Assembly: GCA_947497175.1 (NCBI GenBank)
Contig: CANMFM010000007.1
Location: 186,001 to 250,000, forward strand
Length of the DNA stretch: 64,000 nt
Origin: an uncultured Aquimarina sp.
GTDB taxonomy: Bacteria > Bacteroidota > Bacteroidia > Flavobacteriales > Flavobacteriaceae
Reading direction: 5' to 3'
How positions within the stretch are numbered: the first letter of the stretch is position 1; every line of letters starts with the position of its first letter. The notes beneath the pieces are model-generated. The model did no database searches, had not been told where the DNA came from, and was given only the letters and a program-made list of their open reading frames with translations. The translations under genes and the position numbers were made by a program. This document shows positions 8,279 through 17,899 of the stretch, one piece after another.

Positions 8279-10063
8279 ATGAAAGAATTTTTTGTTGGAA
8301 TATTTGAAAATGATGCAGAGGCTCCACTTACATATTTGGATGATGAACGCAAAGCCATCGATGTTCTTTTATTAAAAGAAAAAGAAATATTCAGTAAAGA
8401 GATCATCCTCAATGAAGGTATCGATGGTTTTATTAATAAACTACAATTGTTGACTAATGTAATGACTGTATTTCATTTTAGTGGACATCACAATGACGAT
8501 GATGAAGCTATTAAATTAAGTGATGAAATCTTTAATAACAAAGGCCTTATTGAAATTTTGAATAATGCTCCAAAATTAAAGATGGTTTTCATTAACGGAT
8601 GCTCTAGTCAAAAAATTGTTGATGCCTTACATAACGTGCCTATCGTAATTGGAACCAAAACGCCCGTATATGATCATTTTGCAAAGACATTGTCTAACAG
8701 GTTTTATGAATTACTATTAAATGAGAAAGACAACATCAATACCGCAGAAAAAATTGAATCTATATTCAATCAGGCAAAGGGCTTCCAACAGGGGCATTAT
8801 CAACATGCTGTAACTACAGAAAGAGGCCCGATGGCGGCAGATGATATTGATACTAAAATAAACAACTATAGTTTCAAAATCAATAAAGAAGCACATGATT
8901 TTGAATTAAGGACTATCTATTATCCCGATCCAGATAACTTTCCGGTTAAGAATCGTTTTCAAAACCTGCTCGACGAGATAAAACAAGAAGAAGGTCTTAA
9001 AGAAGATTTGTACAAGTATTATCCCTACTTCTTATGTATTCATTTAGAAATATTATCTGATTTTCATGATATCAATAACAATATTTATCAAGAATTAAGC
9101 AAAGAACGGTATTGGGTGATTCGAAGTATGTTTAAAGAGTTTCTTAATTTTCTTAAATTTTCTGCATACTCTATTATTTGGTCGATATCAAAAAGAGATC
9201 ATAACTTTAGAACCAAACTAAGTAGTCAACTAAAAGAAATTCTCAGAGAAAATCTGGAAATCGGTTGGGAGTCGCATGTACAGGACAAAATTACTGAAGA
9301 TCTTTTTTTTATTTACAAGAATATCCCAGACGAATATCTGATAAAAAATACCCTCTGGGTCGAATTAAAAGCATGTGTTATACAAAATAGAGAATTATTT
9401 AAAGATGTTTCTGATTTTTTCTCATCACACCTGGAGCATAATCAAAATAGTAAACATGAGTATATTAAAACTGAACTTTATCTTGAAAAATTCTTAAGAA
9501 GCTTTACGTTTTTAAGATCCTTAGGTATAGAATCAATCTACGATGTATTCTATAATCAATTTCGATATGATAATCAACGCTCTTATATCATCAATAAATC
9601 GTATTATCCTGTTAGTAAAAGACCAACGGCATTAGATGATAAAAAAAGTGAAATTTTTGAAGTTACCGATAATGAAACCCTTCTAGATATTGATATACAT
9701 TCAGTATATATCTGTACAACCAAAAATAAAACCGGAAAACCTAAAAGGCAATTAAACCTTTCTCCTTTTTATCTTGATGTCAATTCTACATCGGTAGCAA
9801 AAGATAAAATAAAATTGTACTACCTGGATCGTTATTCTGAAGCGACAGAAAAATTAATCTATAAAGAAGTAGTCAATGCTAAAGTAGGAAAAGAAAGCAT
9901 GAATAATAAGAAAAAGTTAGGAGACGAAATTGAAGTGCCGTTAGATGAAGAAATGATTTGGGCCCTACTTAAAGATGGTAAAAAAAATATCATTGAGATT
10001 GAAGAAAAGAAGAAAATACGTGATCATTTTGAATACATAAAGAATTTAATTTCTCATTCTTAA
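8279..10063 (+). CDS. CHAT-domain caspase-fold protease
   Basis: A 594-aa cytosolic protein. Residues about 1-200 resemble a CHAT (caspase HetF-associated) protease: VFHFSGHH places the catalytic His at H70, and MVFINGCSS the catalytic Cys at C108, followed by VIGTKTPVYD as in CHAT proteins. The remaining about 390 residues are mostly helical, charged and unrecognised; they may bind the STAND partner or substrate. It is the third gene of the operon, 17 bp after the gasdermin gene and 2 bp before the STAND gene. With the C14 protein it makes two different caspase-superfamily proteases in one operon, so one may activate the other or both may cut the gasdermin. CHAT assignment is motif-based. 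Confidence 0.75.
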   Translation: MKEFFVGIFENDAEAPLTYLDDERKAIDVLLLKEKEIFSKEIILNEGIDGFINKLQLLTNVMTVFHFSGHHNDDDEAIKLSDEIFNNKGLIEILNNAPKLKMVFINGCSSQKIVDALHNVPIVIGTKTPVYDHFAKTLSNRFYELLLNEKDNINTAEKIESIFNQAKGFQQGHYQHAVTTERGPMAADDIDTKINNYSFKINKEAHDFELRTIYYPDPDNFPVKNRFQNLLDEIKQEEGLKEDLYKYYPYFLCIHLEILSDFHDINNNIYQELSKERYWVIRSMFKEFLNFLKFSAYSIIWSISKRDHNFRTKLSSQLKEILRENLEIGWESHVQDKITEDLFFIYKNIPDEYLIKNTLWVELKACVIQNRELFKDVSDFFSSHLEHNQNSKHEYIKTELYLEKFLRSFTFLRSLGIESIYDVFYNQFRYDNQRSYIINKSYYPVSKRPTALDDKKSEIFEVTDNETLLDIDIHSVYICTTKNKTGKPKRQLNLSPFYLDVNSTSVAKDKIKLYYLDRYSEATEKLIYKEVVNAKVGKESMNNKKKLGDEIEVPLDEEMIWALLKDGKKNIIEIEEKKKIRDHFEYIKNLISHS

Positions 10064-10065
10064 TT

Positions 10066-13000
10066 ATGCCACACAGAAAAATCATATCCCCTTTTAAGTT
10101 CCTCGATTCTTATCAAAAAAAGGATTATCACAGCTATTTTGGAAGAGATAAAGAAAGTTTGGCACTCTTTAACCTTTATAAAGATTCGACAATAATGATT
10201 TTGCATGGTCCTTCGGGATCGGGTAAGACGAGTTTAATCTATTGTGGTTTGCTAAATAGAATTAGGGAAGACAAAAAAATAATTAGCATTCGTAGAGATG
10301 ATAACCTTATTAAGTCTATCAAGAAAAAGCTTTTTGTACATTTTGGCGAAGGAAATTGGCCGGGTGATTCACCCTCTAAATTACTAGACGATTTTTATTC
10401 TTCACATTCAGATTTAAACAGAATTCTGGGATTTATTGAGCATATAGAAGCATTAATGCTTGATGTGGAAGAAAAAATAATAGAACGCACTAGAAATAAA
10501 AGAAAGGTTAATCAAACTCAACCAGAACAGTTTACAGAAGCTGAGGCATCAGGCAATAACGAACAAGATGATCAATATATTATCTCAAAATATAAAGAAC
10601 GATTACAAAAATTTAGTTCTGAAAGAAAAGAACTTCTCGGAAAATTAAAGGAAAAGAATGAGCAAATAGGTGACATTTCTGCATCATTAAACAGGTATTT
10701 TACCAATGCCAGGACTAACAATGCTGGTATATCATTTGCCCCGTTAATCATTTTTGATCAGTTTGAAGAACTCTTTGTACACGGTACAAAAAGAGAAATC
10801 GACAAGTTTGGATTGTTCTTAAAGCTACTTTTTAATCATAAAATACCGTTTAATATTATTATATCTCTACGCGAAGAGTATTTTGGGTATCTCGATCAAT
10901 TACAATCTTACATTCCTCATATTTTCTATAAAAAAATACGCCTTGCACATCCAAATAAAGAAAGCATCAAAAATATTATAGAAAAATCATTCCAAAAGTT
11001 TAATATAAATCAATACGTAGGTCGTACGGATGAAAAATTATCTGATATTGAAAAGAATGATAGGATAGAATTAATACTTGATCAAATTAAAATCAAAGAT
11101 CATGGATCCATGAGTTACCACCTTCCTTTTTTACAAGTATATTTGGATCGATTATATAAAATAGATTATTACAGAACGTATGGAGGAGAACATTCTGTAA
11201 AAGAAGATGAAACGCTGCCGCCCCTAGAATTTAAAAAACATGAAATCACAGAATTTGGTTCTATCGAACATGTATTAGAAAGTTATATTCGCGAAATTAA
11301 CAACAAAATCATTCGTAATACCGATAATAAGCTCAATAACAAAATACAACACAAAGACAGTATCATTAAATTTTTAAGACATTTTAAAACTAAAGATGAT
11401 TTAAAAAAAAGAGTGCCTATACAAATTGAAAGAGAAAACTATTATAGCATAGAAAATCAAAAAACTCTTACCAAAATTCAAACAGATATATGGGGAGATA
11501 ATAGCCCGGCATACAATGACACGATTTCAGAAATCATTAATGAACTTAAAGAGAAAGGAATTCTAAGTGTAAATACAGGTTATGCTGAGTTAAGTCACGA
11601 TATTATTGCAAAAGTGATTAGTAACATACGAACTGAAGATGATTTCAGATCTTTAATAAAGAAGGACTTTATTTCTTCTTTTGACATTTATGAAGACACC
11701 AATGATGAGGGTGATTTACTCTCTGCGCAGCAGATTGAACGAATGAAAACGTGTTTGCAGTATTTACTAGAAGACGAAAATACAGAGCTGTGTAATCTTA
11801 AAAAACAATATTACGAAAAAAGTATAGAAAAAAATGAAAGAGACATACGTAATCAAATTAGACAAGAAAGAAAAGTTAAACGCTACACCATCTATGGTGT
11901 TATCACTTTCGGTTTAACAATATTAGCATTTTTATTGACTGGTCAATTACTAAAAGTAAATTTAGAAAAAGATATAATGCACCTGCTTGTCAACGCTAAT
12001 CAAGCATTGAATATTGACAGAACAAGTTCTTTCAACTACATCAAAAAAGCAGAACAGATTTATGAAGCAAAATTTTGGAATTGTATAAAAATGTTCTGTT
12101 CGACAGATGATGAGAAATCAAATAATGAATTTCTTGAAAAAATGAAAACTAAGATATTGAGAGAACATGATCAATATCCATTTTATCAAACAAGCATAAA
12201 CTTGATCGATACGGCTTATACAGTTGAAAGCGATACTATCAAGATGACTAAAACACGGGTGGCTTCAGGAAATCCGGATTTGCTATATATTTTCGCATTA
12301 TCTAAAAATAATAAATTCAATATATGGGAATTAAATTATAAAACTCCAAATGAGAAAGGTAGTACCGTTAGCATTGAGGGAAACGATAATATCGTAAATT
12401 TTGAACCTTTTAATTTTAATAAAGACCTCAACCTTCTTCTTGTTAAAAAGACTAATAATTCCTTATTAGAACTAGGGCTATATGATATCAATTGTAAACA
12501 GATAGAAAATTTTGAGAAGATTGAAATACCTTCTAACAAAATACACGTAGAACATTTAAATGGGAACGTATTTCTTCTTGGGTATGATAACATTATTAAG
12601 AAAGCTACTTTTATAAAAAATGATAAAGCAGCTATAGAATTAATAGATACGTTAGGCGATACTATCCACGAAATAAAGAGTTTAGAAGGTGACAATAATT
12701 TTGCGGTTCGATATGGTACTAACAAAATTTATGTTCAAAGAAACAATACAACCATCAGGAATATATTTGATAAAGAGAGTGAACATGATATAAAAAACAG
12801 GGAAATACTATCTTTTAATAGTAAAAATAAGGACACCCTGCTTATAGGACTGACTCAGGAGATATTAGTATATGACCTAAATGACAATACATCCTACAAG
12901 CATATGGTTCATGATAAAAATATAGAAACCATAGATTTTAACAATAACGGCGATATGCTTATAGGAAATAGAGAAAATGGAATTAATTTATGGACCAATA

Positions 13001-13326
13001 AAAATGTACTTAAAAAACAATTTATTGGTCATAGCGCTCCTGTTTTTAATGTTTCTTTTGTTAAAGTTAAAGAAAATCCAAACTTTGTTATCACAAGTAG
13101 TATCGATCAAACCCTCAAAATTTGGAATATTAAACCCATCCGAAGCAATATTAAAAACCGAATAGATGATTTGGAGTTCAAAAAAGAGGTTACGTCAAGA
13201 GCCATGATACAAGAAAAAATTATAGACACAATGCAGTATAAAAGTGACATTCCTGAGTTTGTATATAATTGGCTATACTATCAAGGTAATAAACTTTCTA
13301 AAAACTCTAACTCAAAAAAACTTTAA
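10066..13326 (+). CDS. STAND NTPase with transmembrane helix and WD40-like repeats
   Basis: A 1086-aa predicted sensor/switch ATPase. FGRDKES precedes a Walker A motif GPSGSGKTS (K54, T55). The Walker B is LIIFDQFEELF (D231), the DQFEE form typical of novel STAND NTPase group 1. A charged, probably coiled-coil stretch (about 130-215) is inserted between them. A single hydrophobic helix at about 606-628 suggests membrane anchoring. The C-terminal part (about 730-1050) has degenerate WD40-like repeats; the clearest is VFNVSF through TSSIDQTLKIWNI. STAND proteins oligomerise on ligand binding, so it probably detects infection or damage and turns on the proteases upstream. Its stop overlaps the stop of the convergent GH31 gene by 3 nt. 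Confidence 0.85.
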   Translation: MPHRKIISPFKFLDSYQKKDYHSYFGRDKESLALFNLYKDSTIMILHGPSGSGKTSLIYCGLLNRIREDKKIISIRRDDNLIKSIKKKLFVHFGEGNWPGDSPSKLLDDFYSSHSDLNRILGFIEHIEALMLDVEEKIIERTRNKRKVNQTQPEQFTEAEASGNNEQDDQYIISKYKERLQKFSSERKELLGKLKEKNEQIGDISASLNRYFTNARTNNAGISFAPLIIFDQFEELFVHGTKREIDKFGLFLKLLFNHKIPFNIIISLREEYFGYLDQLQSYIPHIFYKKIRLAHPNKESIKNIIEKSFQKFNINQYVGRTDEKLSDIEKNDRIELILDQIKIKDHGSMSYHLPFLQVYLDRLYKIDYYRTYGGEHSVKEDETLPPLEFKKHEITEFGSIEHVLESYIREINNKIIRNTDNKLNNKIQHKDSIIKFLRHFKTKDDLKKRVPIQIERENYYSIENQKTLTKIQTDIWGDNSPAYNDTISEIINELKEKGILSVNTGYAELSHDIIAKVISNIRTEDDFRSLIKKDFISSFDIYEDTNDEGDLLSAQQIERMKTCLQYLLEDENTELCNLKKQYYEKSIEKNERDIRNQIRQERKVKRYTIYGVITFGLTILAFLLTGQLLKVNLEKDIMHLLVNANQALNIDRTSSFNYIKKAEQIYEAKFWNCIKMFCSTDDEKSNNEFLEKMKTKILREHDQYPFYQTSINLIDTAYTVESDTIKMTKTRVASGNPDLLYIFALSKNNKFNIWELNYKTPNEKGSTVSIEGNDNIVNFEPFNFNKDLNLLLVKKTNNSLLELGLYDINCKQIENFEKIEIPSNKIHVEHLNGNVFLLGYDNIIKKATFIKNDKAAIELIDTLGDTIHEIKSLEGDNNFAVRYGTNKIYVQRNNTTIRNIFDKESEHDIKNREILSFNSKNKDTLLIGLTQEILVYDLNDNTSYKHMVHDKNIETIDFNNNGDMLIGNRENGINLWTNKNVLKKQFIGHSAPVFNVSFVKVKENPNFVITSSIDQTLKIWNIKPIRSNIKNRIDDLEFKKEVTSRAMIQEKIIDTMQYKSDIPEFVYNWLYYQGNKLSKNSNSKKL

Positions 13327-15725
13327 CCCACAATATGTAACTCATTAAAATTCTTTGGAACTACTAACATGTTGTGGTCTTTATCAAATTCAATGTCTTG
13401 TAACGAAACAACAACATTATCAATCTCAATCTCTTTAATTATGAAAGGTAGTCCAATCAAACTGATTCGTATCTTTTCATAATCAGTAATATAACTCCCG
13501 TTTTTATGTTGTTGAATTATGATTTCATTTTCTTTACCCGTAAAAGAGAAACTACGTAAACTATATCTACCTTTAGCATAATCATAACCGTCCTGGGCAT
13601 CTTCATATACTTTTGACATCTCTTTGTTTCCTAATTTGTAATACACTTCCAAGCATAACTCTTCAATACTTTTTTCGCCTACATATTGTTGTATTGGATA
13701 TTTTGGAATAATGGCACCTTCTTTAATAAATATAGGTATGATATCCAGATCAGCATCAACCCATTGCTCCATTCCTCCTTTTACATACTCTTGTGTCCAG
13801 TAATTGTACCAGTTCCCTCTTGGGATATACATACGTCTTCCTTTTGCATTAGGTTCTTGTACTGGGCAAACTAAAATTTGATTCCCAAATATAAATTCGT
13901 CTGTTCTATAATGTGTTTGAGGATCGGTCTGATCAAATAGCACCAGTGGTTTTAGCATGGGGATCCCTTCTTGGGCATACTCCCAAAACATGGTATATAA
14001 ATAGGGTAGTAATTGATATCGCAATTCAACAAACTTTCTAGTTACATCTACAACTTCATCGCCAAAAGTCCAGGGTTCTTGATTGCCATGATCACCAGAG
14101 GAATGAGTACGACAAAACGGATGAAATACCCCTAGTTGTATCCATCTTGCATATAATTCTCCTGTGGGATGCTCTGCAAAACCTCCAATATCACTTCCGG
14201 TAAACGACATACCACTCATACTCATACGTTGCGCCTGAATATTGGCTATCCATAAGTGCTCCCATGTGGCCACGTTATCTCCAGTCCAGGAAGAAGTATA
14301 GCGTTGTGCTCCAGAGTATGCAGATCTTGTGATAATAAAGGGGCGTTTTGGATACGCAAATTGTTTTACCCCCTCGTATGTAGCTCTTGCCATTTGTGTT
14401 CCATAGATATTATGTGCTTTTCTATGACTGCAAGGATTTCCGTCGTAGTTATGGCGAACATCATCTGGAAATGTTTTACCGGGAACCTCCATAACGGCAG
14501 GTTCATTCATATCGTTCCACACCCCCTTTACTCCTATTTCATCAATTATTTCCTTAAACAATCCCGACCACCATTCTCGTACTTCGGGATTTGTAAAATC
14601 TGGAAAGTAGCATTCTCCTGGCCATACTTTTCCTCGCATATATGGCCCATCTGCACGTTTACAAAAGTAGTCTTTATCCATAGCCTCTTTGTATACCCAA
14701 TATTGATCATCAATCTTGATCCCGGGATCTATAATGACTACTGTTTTAAATCCATCTTCGGCCAATTCGGTAACCATTCGTTTTGGATCCGGAAAATATT
14801 CTTTATTCCAGGTAAAACACCTAAATCCATCCATATAATCAATATCGAGATAGATTGCATCACAAGGAATTCTAAGTTCTCTAAATTTACGTGTAACTTC
14901 TTTTACTTTATTCTCAGGATAATAACTCCATTTACATTGATGATATCCCAATGCCCAAAGTGGAGGCAATTCGGGCTTTCCGGTTAAATCTGTATAGCGC
15001 GTAACTACATCTTGCATGTTTGGCCCGTAAAAGAAATAATAATTCATTTCTCCTCCCTGAGCCCAAAAACTTGTTACGTTACGTCGTTCCTGACAAAAAT
15101 CAAAATAGGTTCTAAACGTATTGTCAAAGAAAATTCCATATGCTCGATCTTCATACATTCCTATATAAAATGGAACACTTTTGTATAATGGATCCTGGTC
15201 TTTACCAAACGCATATTGATCTGTAGCCCAATTCTCTATTCGTTTACCCTTAAGATTAAGGTGCATCGGCTTATCACCCAAGCCATAGTAGCACTCTCCT
15301 TGAGGAGCCGATTTACTCATTTTTACAATATTCCCTCCATATTCATAACTTTGTTCCCAATGAAATCCCCAATCATCTTTACATATTACATTGTTATTCA
15401 AATCGTATATTGCGGTATGTAGATTACTTTTAGCAATTACTATTTTAATGCGAGAAGTATGTATAGAATACTCTTCAGGATGCTCTTCAACTTCGAGAGT
15501 ACTGTATCCTCGGGCACCATCTTCACTTATGGCATATGAAAAATCTTTTTCAAAATTATTATCCGTTGCATATCGAAAACGAATCACACTTCCACGCAAA
15601 ACAGTAACCTGTAAAATAACCCCATTTTCTGTGTTAAAATTAATTTTATCTACATTTTGTGAAAAGGATATTATTCTACCCGGAAAAAGGTTTCCTTTTT
15701 GCTCTAGTTCTGTATTGATGATCAT
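13323..15725 (-). CDS. glycoside hydrolase family 31 alpha-glucosidase
   Basis: An 800-aa GH31 enzyme, predicted to release glucose from the non-reducing ends of alpha-glucans. The nucleophile is the Asp in WNDMNEP (D405), and the acid/base Asp is in SSWTGDNVATW. GSDIGGF and FHPFCRTHSSGDHG are further family blocks. An N-terminal galactose-mutarotase-like domain and a C-terminal beta domain frame the barrel, and the length is normal. No signal peptide is visible, so it is likely cytosolic. It is the last gene of the glgA-glgC-glgB cluster, 186 bp after glgB, and a LacI-type operator lies in that gap, suggesting separate sugar control. Confidence 0.92.
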   Translation of the reverse strand: MIINTELEQKGNLFPGRIISFSQNVDKINFNTENGVILQVTVLRGSVIRFRYATDNNFEKDFSYAISEDGARGYSTLEVEEHPEEYSIHTSRIKIVIAKSNLHTAIYDLNNNVICKDDWGFHWEQSYEYGGNIVKMSKSAPQGECYYGLGDKPMHLNLKGKRIENWATDQYAFGKDQDPLYKSVPFYIGMYEDRAYGIFFDNTFRTYFDFCQERRNVTSFWAQGGEMNYYFFYGPNMQDVVTRYTDLTGKPELPPLWALGYHQCKWSYYPENKVKEVTRKFRELRIPCDAIYLDIDYMDGFRCFTWNKEYFPDPKRMVTELAEDGFKTVVIIDPGIKIDDQYWVYKEAMDKDYFCKRADGPYMRGKVWPGECYFPDFTNPEVREWWSGLFKEIIDEIGVKGVWNDMNEPAVMEVPGKTFPDDVRHNYDGNPCSHRKAHNIYGTQMARATYEGVKQFAYPKRPFIITRSAYSGAQRYTSSWTGDNVATWEHLWIANIQAQRMSMSGMSFTGSDIGGFAEHPTGELYARWIQLGVFHPFCRTHSSGDHGNQEPWTFGDEVVDVTRKFVELRYQLLPYLYTMFWEYAQEGIPMLKPLVLFDQTDPQTHYRTDEFIFGNQILVCPVQEPNAKGRRMYIPRGNWYNYWTQEYVKGGMEQWVDADLDIIPIFIKEGAIIPKYPIQQYVGEKSIEELCLEVYYKLGNKEMSKVYEDAQDGYDYAKGRYSLRSFSFTGKENEIIIQQHKNGSYITDYEKIRISLIGLPFIIKEIEIDNVVVSLQDIEFDKDHNMLVVPKNFNELHIVG

Positions 15726-15818
15726 AGTTATACTTTCTTTACGCTTGAGTATGGTAAAAAAACGATTTCTTACTCAATTTAAAAATCATTTTTAGGACAA
15801 TTTATTAAGAAAAATCTA

Positions 15819-15832
15819 CGAAAACGTTTGCA
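15819..15832 (-). promoter_or_regulatory. LacI-type operator candidate upstream of GH31
   Basis: CGAAAACGTTTGCA has the central AAACGTTT palindrome and flanks of many LacI/CcpA-family operators. It sits 94 bp upstream of the GH31 start in the glgB-GH31 gap. No LacI-family gene is in the window, so this is inference. Confidence 0.4.
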
Positions 15833-15911
15833 TAGACAAGGAATTAACACTTGTTTAAATAATATATAGGTTATTTTAATATACTCAAAGTATCCCGAAA
15901 CCTTTTCAGTA

Positions 15912-17822
15912 TTATTTTTGAGTTTTAAATATCACTGCTCCTAATGGTGGAATCGATATTTCGGCAGAAAATGATCGGTTATTCCACTGCTGGGTTTCAA
16001 TTTCAATATCTTGAAAATCAGATCCCCCACTTCCCCCATATTTTTCTTCATCACTATTAAATAACGCTATTAATTTTCCTTTAAAAGGTACTCCGATACG
16101 ATAGTTTGCTCTTGGTATTGGAGTAAAATTACAGGCGATTATTAATCCTTTTTCTTCATCATTTCCTTTTCTAATGTACGTAATTACAGAGTTGTTATGA
16201 TCATCATAATTTATCCATTCAAAACCAGATACACTAAACTGTTTCTGATACAATGCAGGATATTGTTTATACAGTATATTAAGATCTATAATTAGTTTCT
16301 TTATTCCTTTATGATAATCATATTGCAATAAATGCCAATCGAGACTCTGTTGAAAGTTCCATTCTTCACGTTGTCCAAATTCTGCGCCCATAAATAAAAG
16401 GTTCGTACCCGGATGTGTAAACATATACGTATACAATAAGCGTAGATTGGCAAATTGTTGCCATTCATCACCAGGCATTCTTCCAATGAGACTTTTTTTA
16501 CCATAAACAGCCTCATCATGAGATAACGGAAGCATAAAATTTTCTGTAAATGCATATGTCATGCTAAATGTTAAATCATTTTGATGGTGTTTTCGATAAA
16601 TAGGTTCTTTAGCCATATACTGTAAGGTATCGTGCATCCAACCCATCATCCATTTCATACCAAAACCTAAGCCTCCAAGATATGTAGGTTTTGAAACCAT
16701 TGGAAATGATGTAGATTCTTCGGCAATAGTTTGCACATCAGGAAAACTGGCATACACTTCTTCATTCAGTTCTTTAATAAATGCTATGGCGTCCAGATTT
16801 TCTCTACCTCCATGGATATTAGGTTCCCACTCCCCCTCTTTACGAGAATAATCCAGAAAAAGCATTGATGCAACTGCATCTACCCGTAAACCATCTGCAT
16901 GATATTGATCCAACCAAAATATCGCATTGCTAATTAGAAAACTTTTTACTTCGTTTCTGCCGTAATTAAAAATAAGACTCTTCCAATCAGGATGATATCC
17001 TTTTTTTTTGTCGGGATGCTCGTAGAGACAGGTTCCATCAAAAAAACCTAAGCCATGTGCATCTTCCGGAAAATGTGAAGGAACCCAATCCAGAATAACA
17101 CCAATATTATTTTGATGTAATGTATCGACGAATAGTTTGAACTCTTCTGGGTATCCAAAGCGAGAAGTTGGTGCAAAATATCCTGTAAGTTGATATCCCC
17201 AAGAAGGATCATATGGATATTCCATAACTGGCATTAGTTCTACATGAGTAAATTCCATTTCTATTACATAAGAAACCAATTCATCTGCAAGTTCTACATA
17301 GGATAATGATCGATTTTCTTCAACTCTTTTTTTCCAGGAGCCCAGATGCACTTCATATACAGAAAACGGAGCATCAATGGCATTATACTCTTTCCGCTTT
17401 TTCATCCAAGATGCATCTTTCCACTTATAAGTATCTGCCCAAACAATAGATGCCGTTTTAGGAGGATGTTCACATCGCCGTGCATAGGGATCTGCTTTTT
17501 CTGTAGTGATGTTGTTATGATGTGATTCTATAAAATATTTGTAAATGCTTCCTTTTCCTGCTCCGGGAATAAACCCCTCCCAAATACCAGATTCGTCCCA
17601 TCGTACATTTAGCTTATGCTCCTCTTTATTCCAATAATTAAAATCTCCAATAACCGAAACAGATTTGGCAGACGGTGCCCACACGGCAAAATACGTTCCT
17701 GCAATTCCATCTAAGGTAGTGATATGAGCGCCAAATTTATCGTACAAGCGATAATGTTTTCCTGCTTTAAAAAGATTAATATCAAACTCTGTAAATCGAC
17801 TATATGAAAGTACTTTAGGCAT
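15912..17822 (-). CDS. glgB: 1,4-alpha-glucan branching enzyme
   Basis: A 636-aa GH13 enzyme that introduces alpha-1,6 branches into glycogen. An N-terminal CBM48-like domain (about 20-110, with YFAVWAPSAKSVSVIGDFN) is followed by the GH13 barrel. WGYQLTGYFAPTSRFG, DGLRVDAVASML (nucleophile Asp), IAEESTSFP (acid/base Glu) and LPLSHDEAVYGK (transition-state Asp) are all present, and LPLSHDE separates branching enzymes from other GH13 members. It is 77 bp downstream of glgC on the same strand, so it belongs to the glgA-glgC-glgB operon. Confidence 0.95.
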   Translation of the reverse strand: MPKVLSYSRFTEFDINLFKAGKHYRLYDKFGAHITTLDGIAGTYFAVWAPSAKSVSVIGDFNYWNKEEHKLNVRWDESGIWEGFIPGAGKGSIYKYFIESHHNNITTEKADPYARRCEHPPKTASIVWADTYKWKDASWMKKRKEYNAIDAPFSVYEVHLGSWKKRVEENRSLSYVELADELVSYVIEMEFTHVELMPVMEYPYDPSWGYQLTGYFAPTSRFGYPEEFKLFVDTLHQNNIGVILDWVPSHFPEDAHGLGFFDGTCLYEHPDKKKGYHPDWKSLIFNYGRNEVKSFLISNAIFWLDQYHADGLRVDAVASMLFLDYSRKEGEWEPNIHGGRENLDAIAFIKELNEEVYASFPDVQTIAEESTSFPMVSKPTYLGGLGFGMKWMMGWMHDTLQYMAKEPIYRKHHQNDLTFSMTYAFTENFMLPLSHDEAVYGKKSLIGRMPGDEWQQFANLRLLYTYMFTHPGTNLLFMGAEFGQREEWNFQQSLDWHLLQYDYHKGIKKLIIDLNILYKQYPALYQKQFSVSGFEWINYDDHNNSVITYIRKGNDEEKGLIIACNFTPIPRANYRIGVPFKGKLIALFNSDEEKYGGSGGSDFQDIEIETQQWNNRSFSAEISIPPLGAVIFKTQK

Positions 17823-17899
17823 ATAACAAGTTTAATTAACTATATTTCTCTAAACATTTTGCAGAGTCTATATTTCTATCTATTAATGTACTACTGAGA

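Noticed and set aside
14256-14987. 243-aa plus-strand ORF inside the GH31 gene
   Set aside because: It is antisense to a well-supported GH31 reading frame, has no recognisable domain and is Cys/Phe/Ile-rich as expected of a shadow frame.
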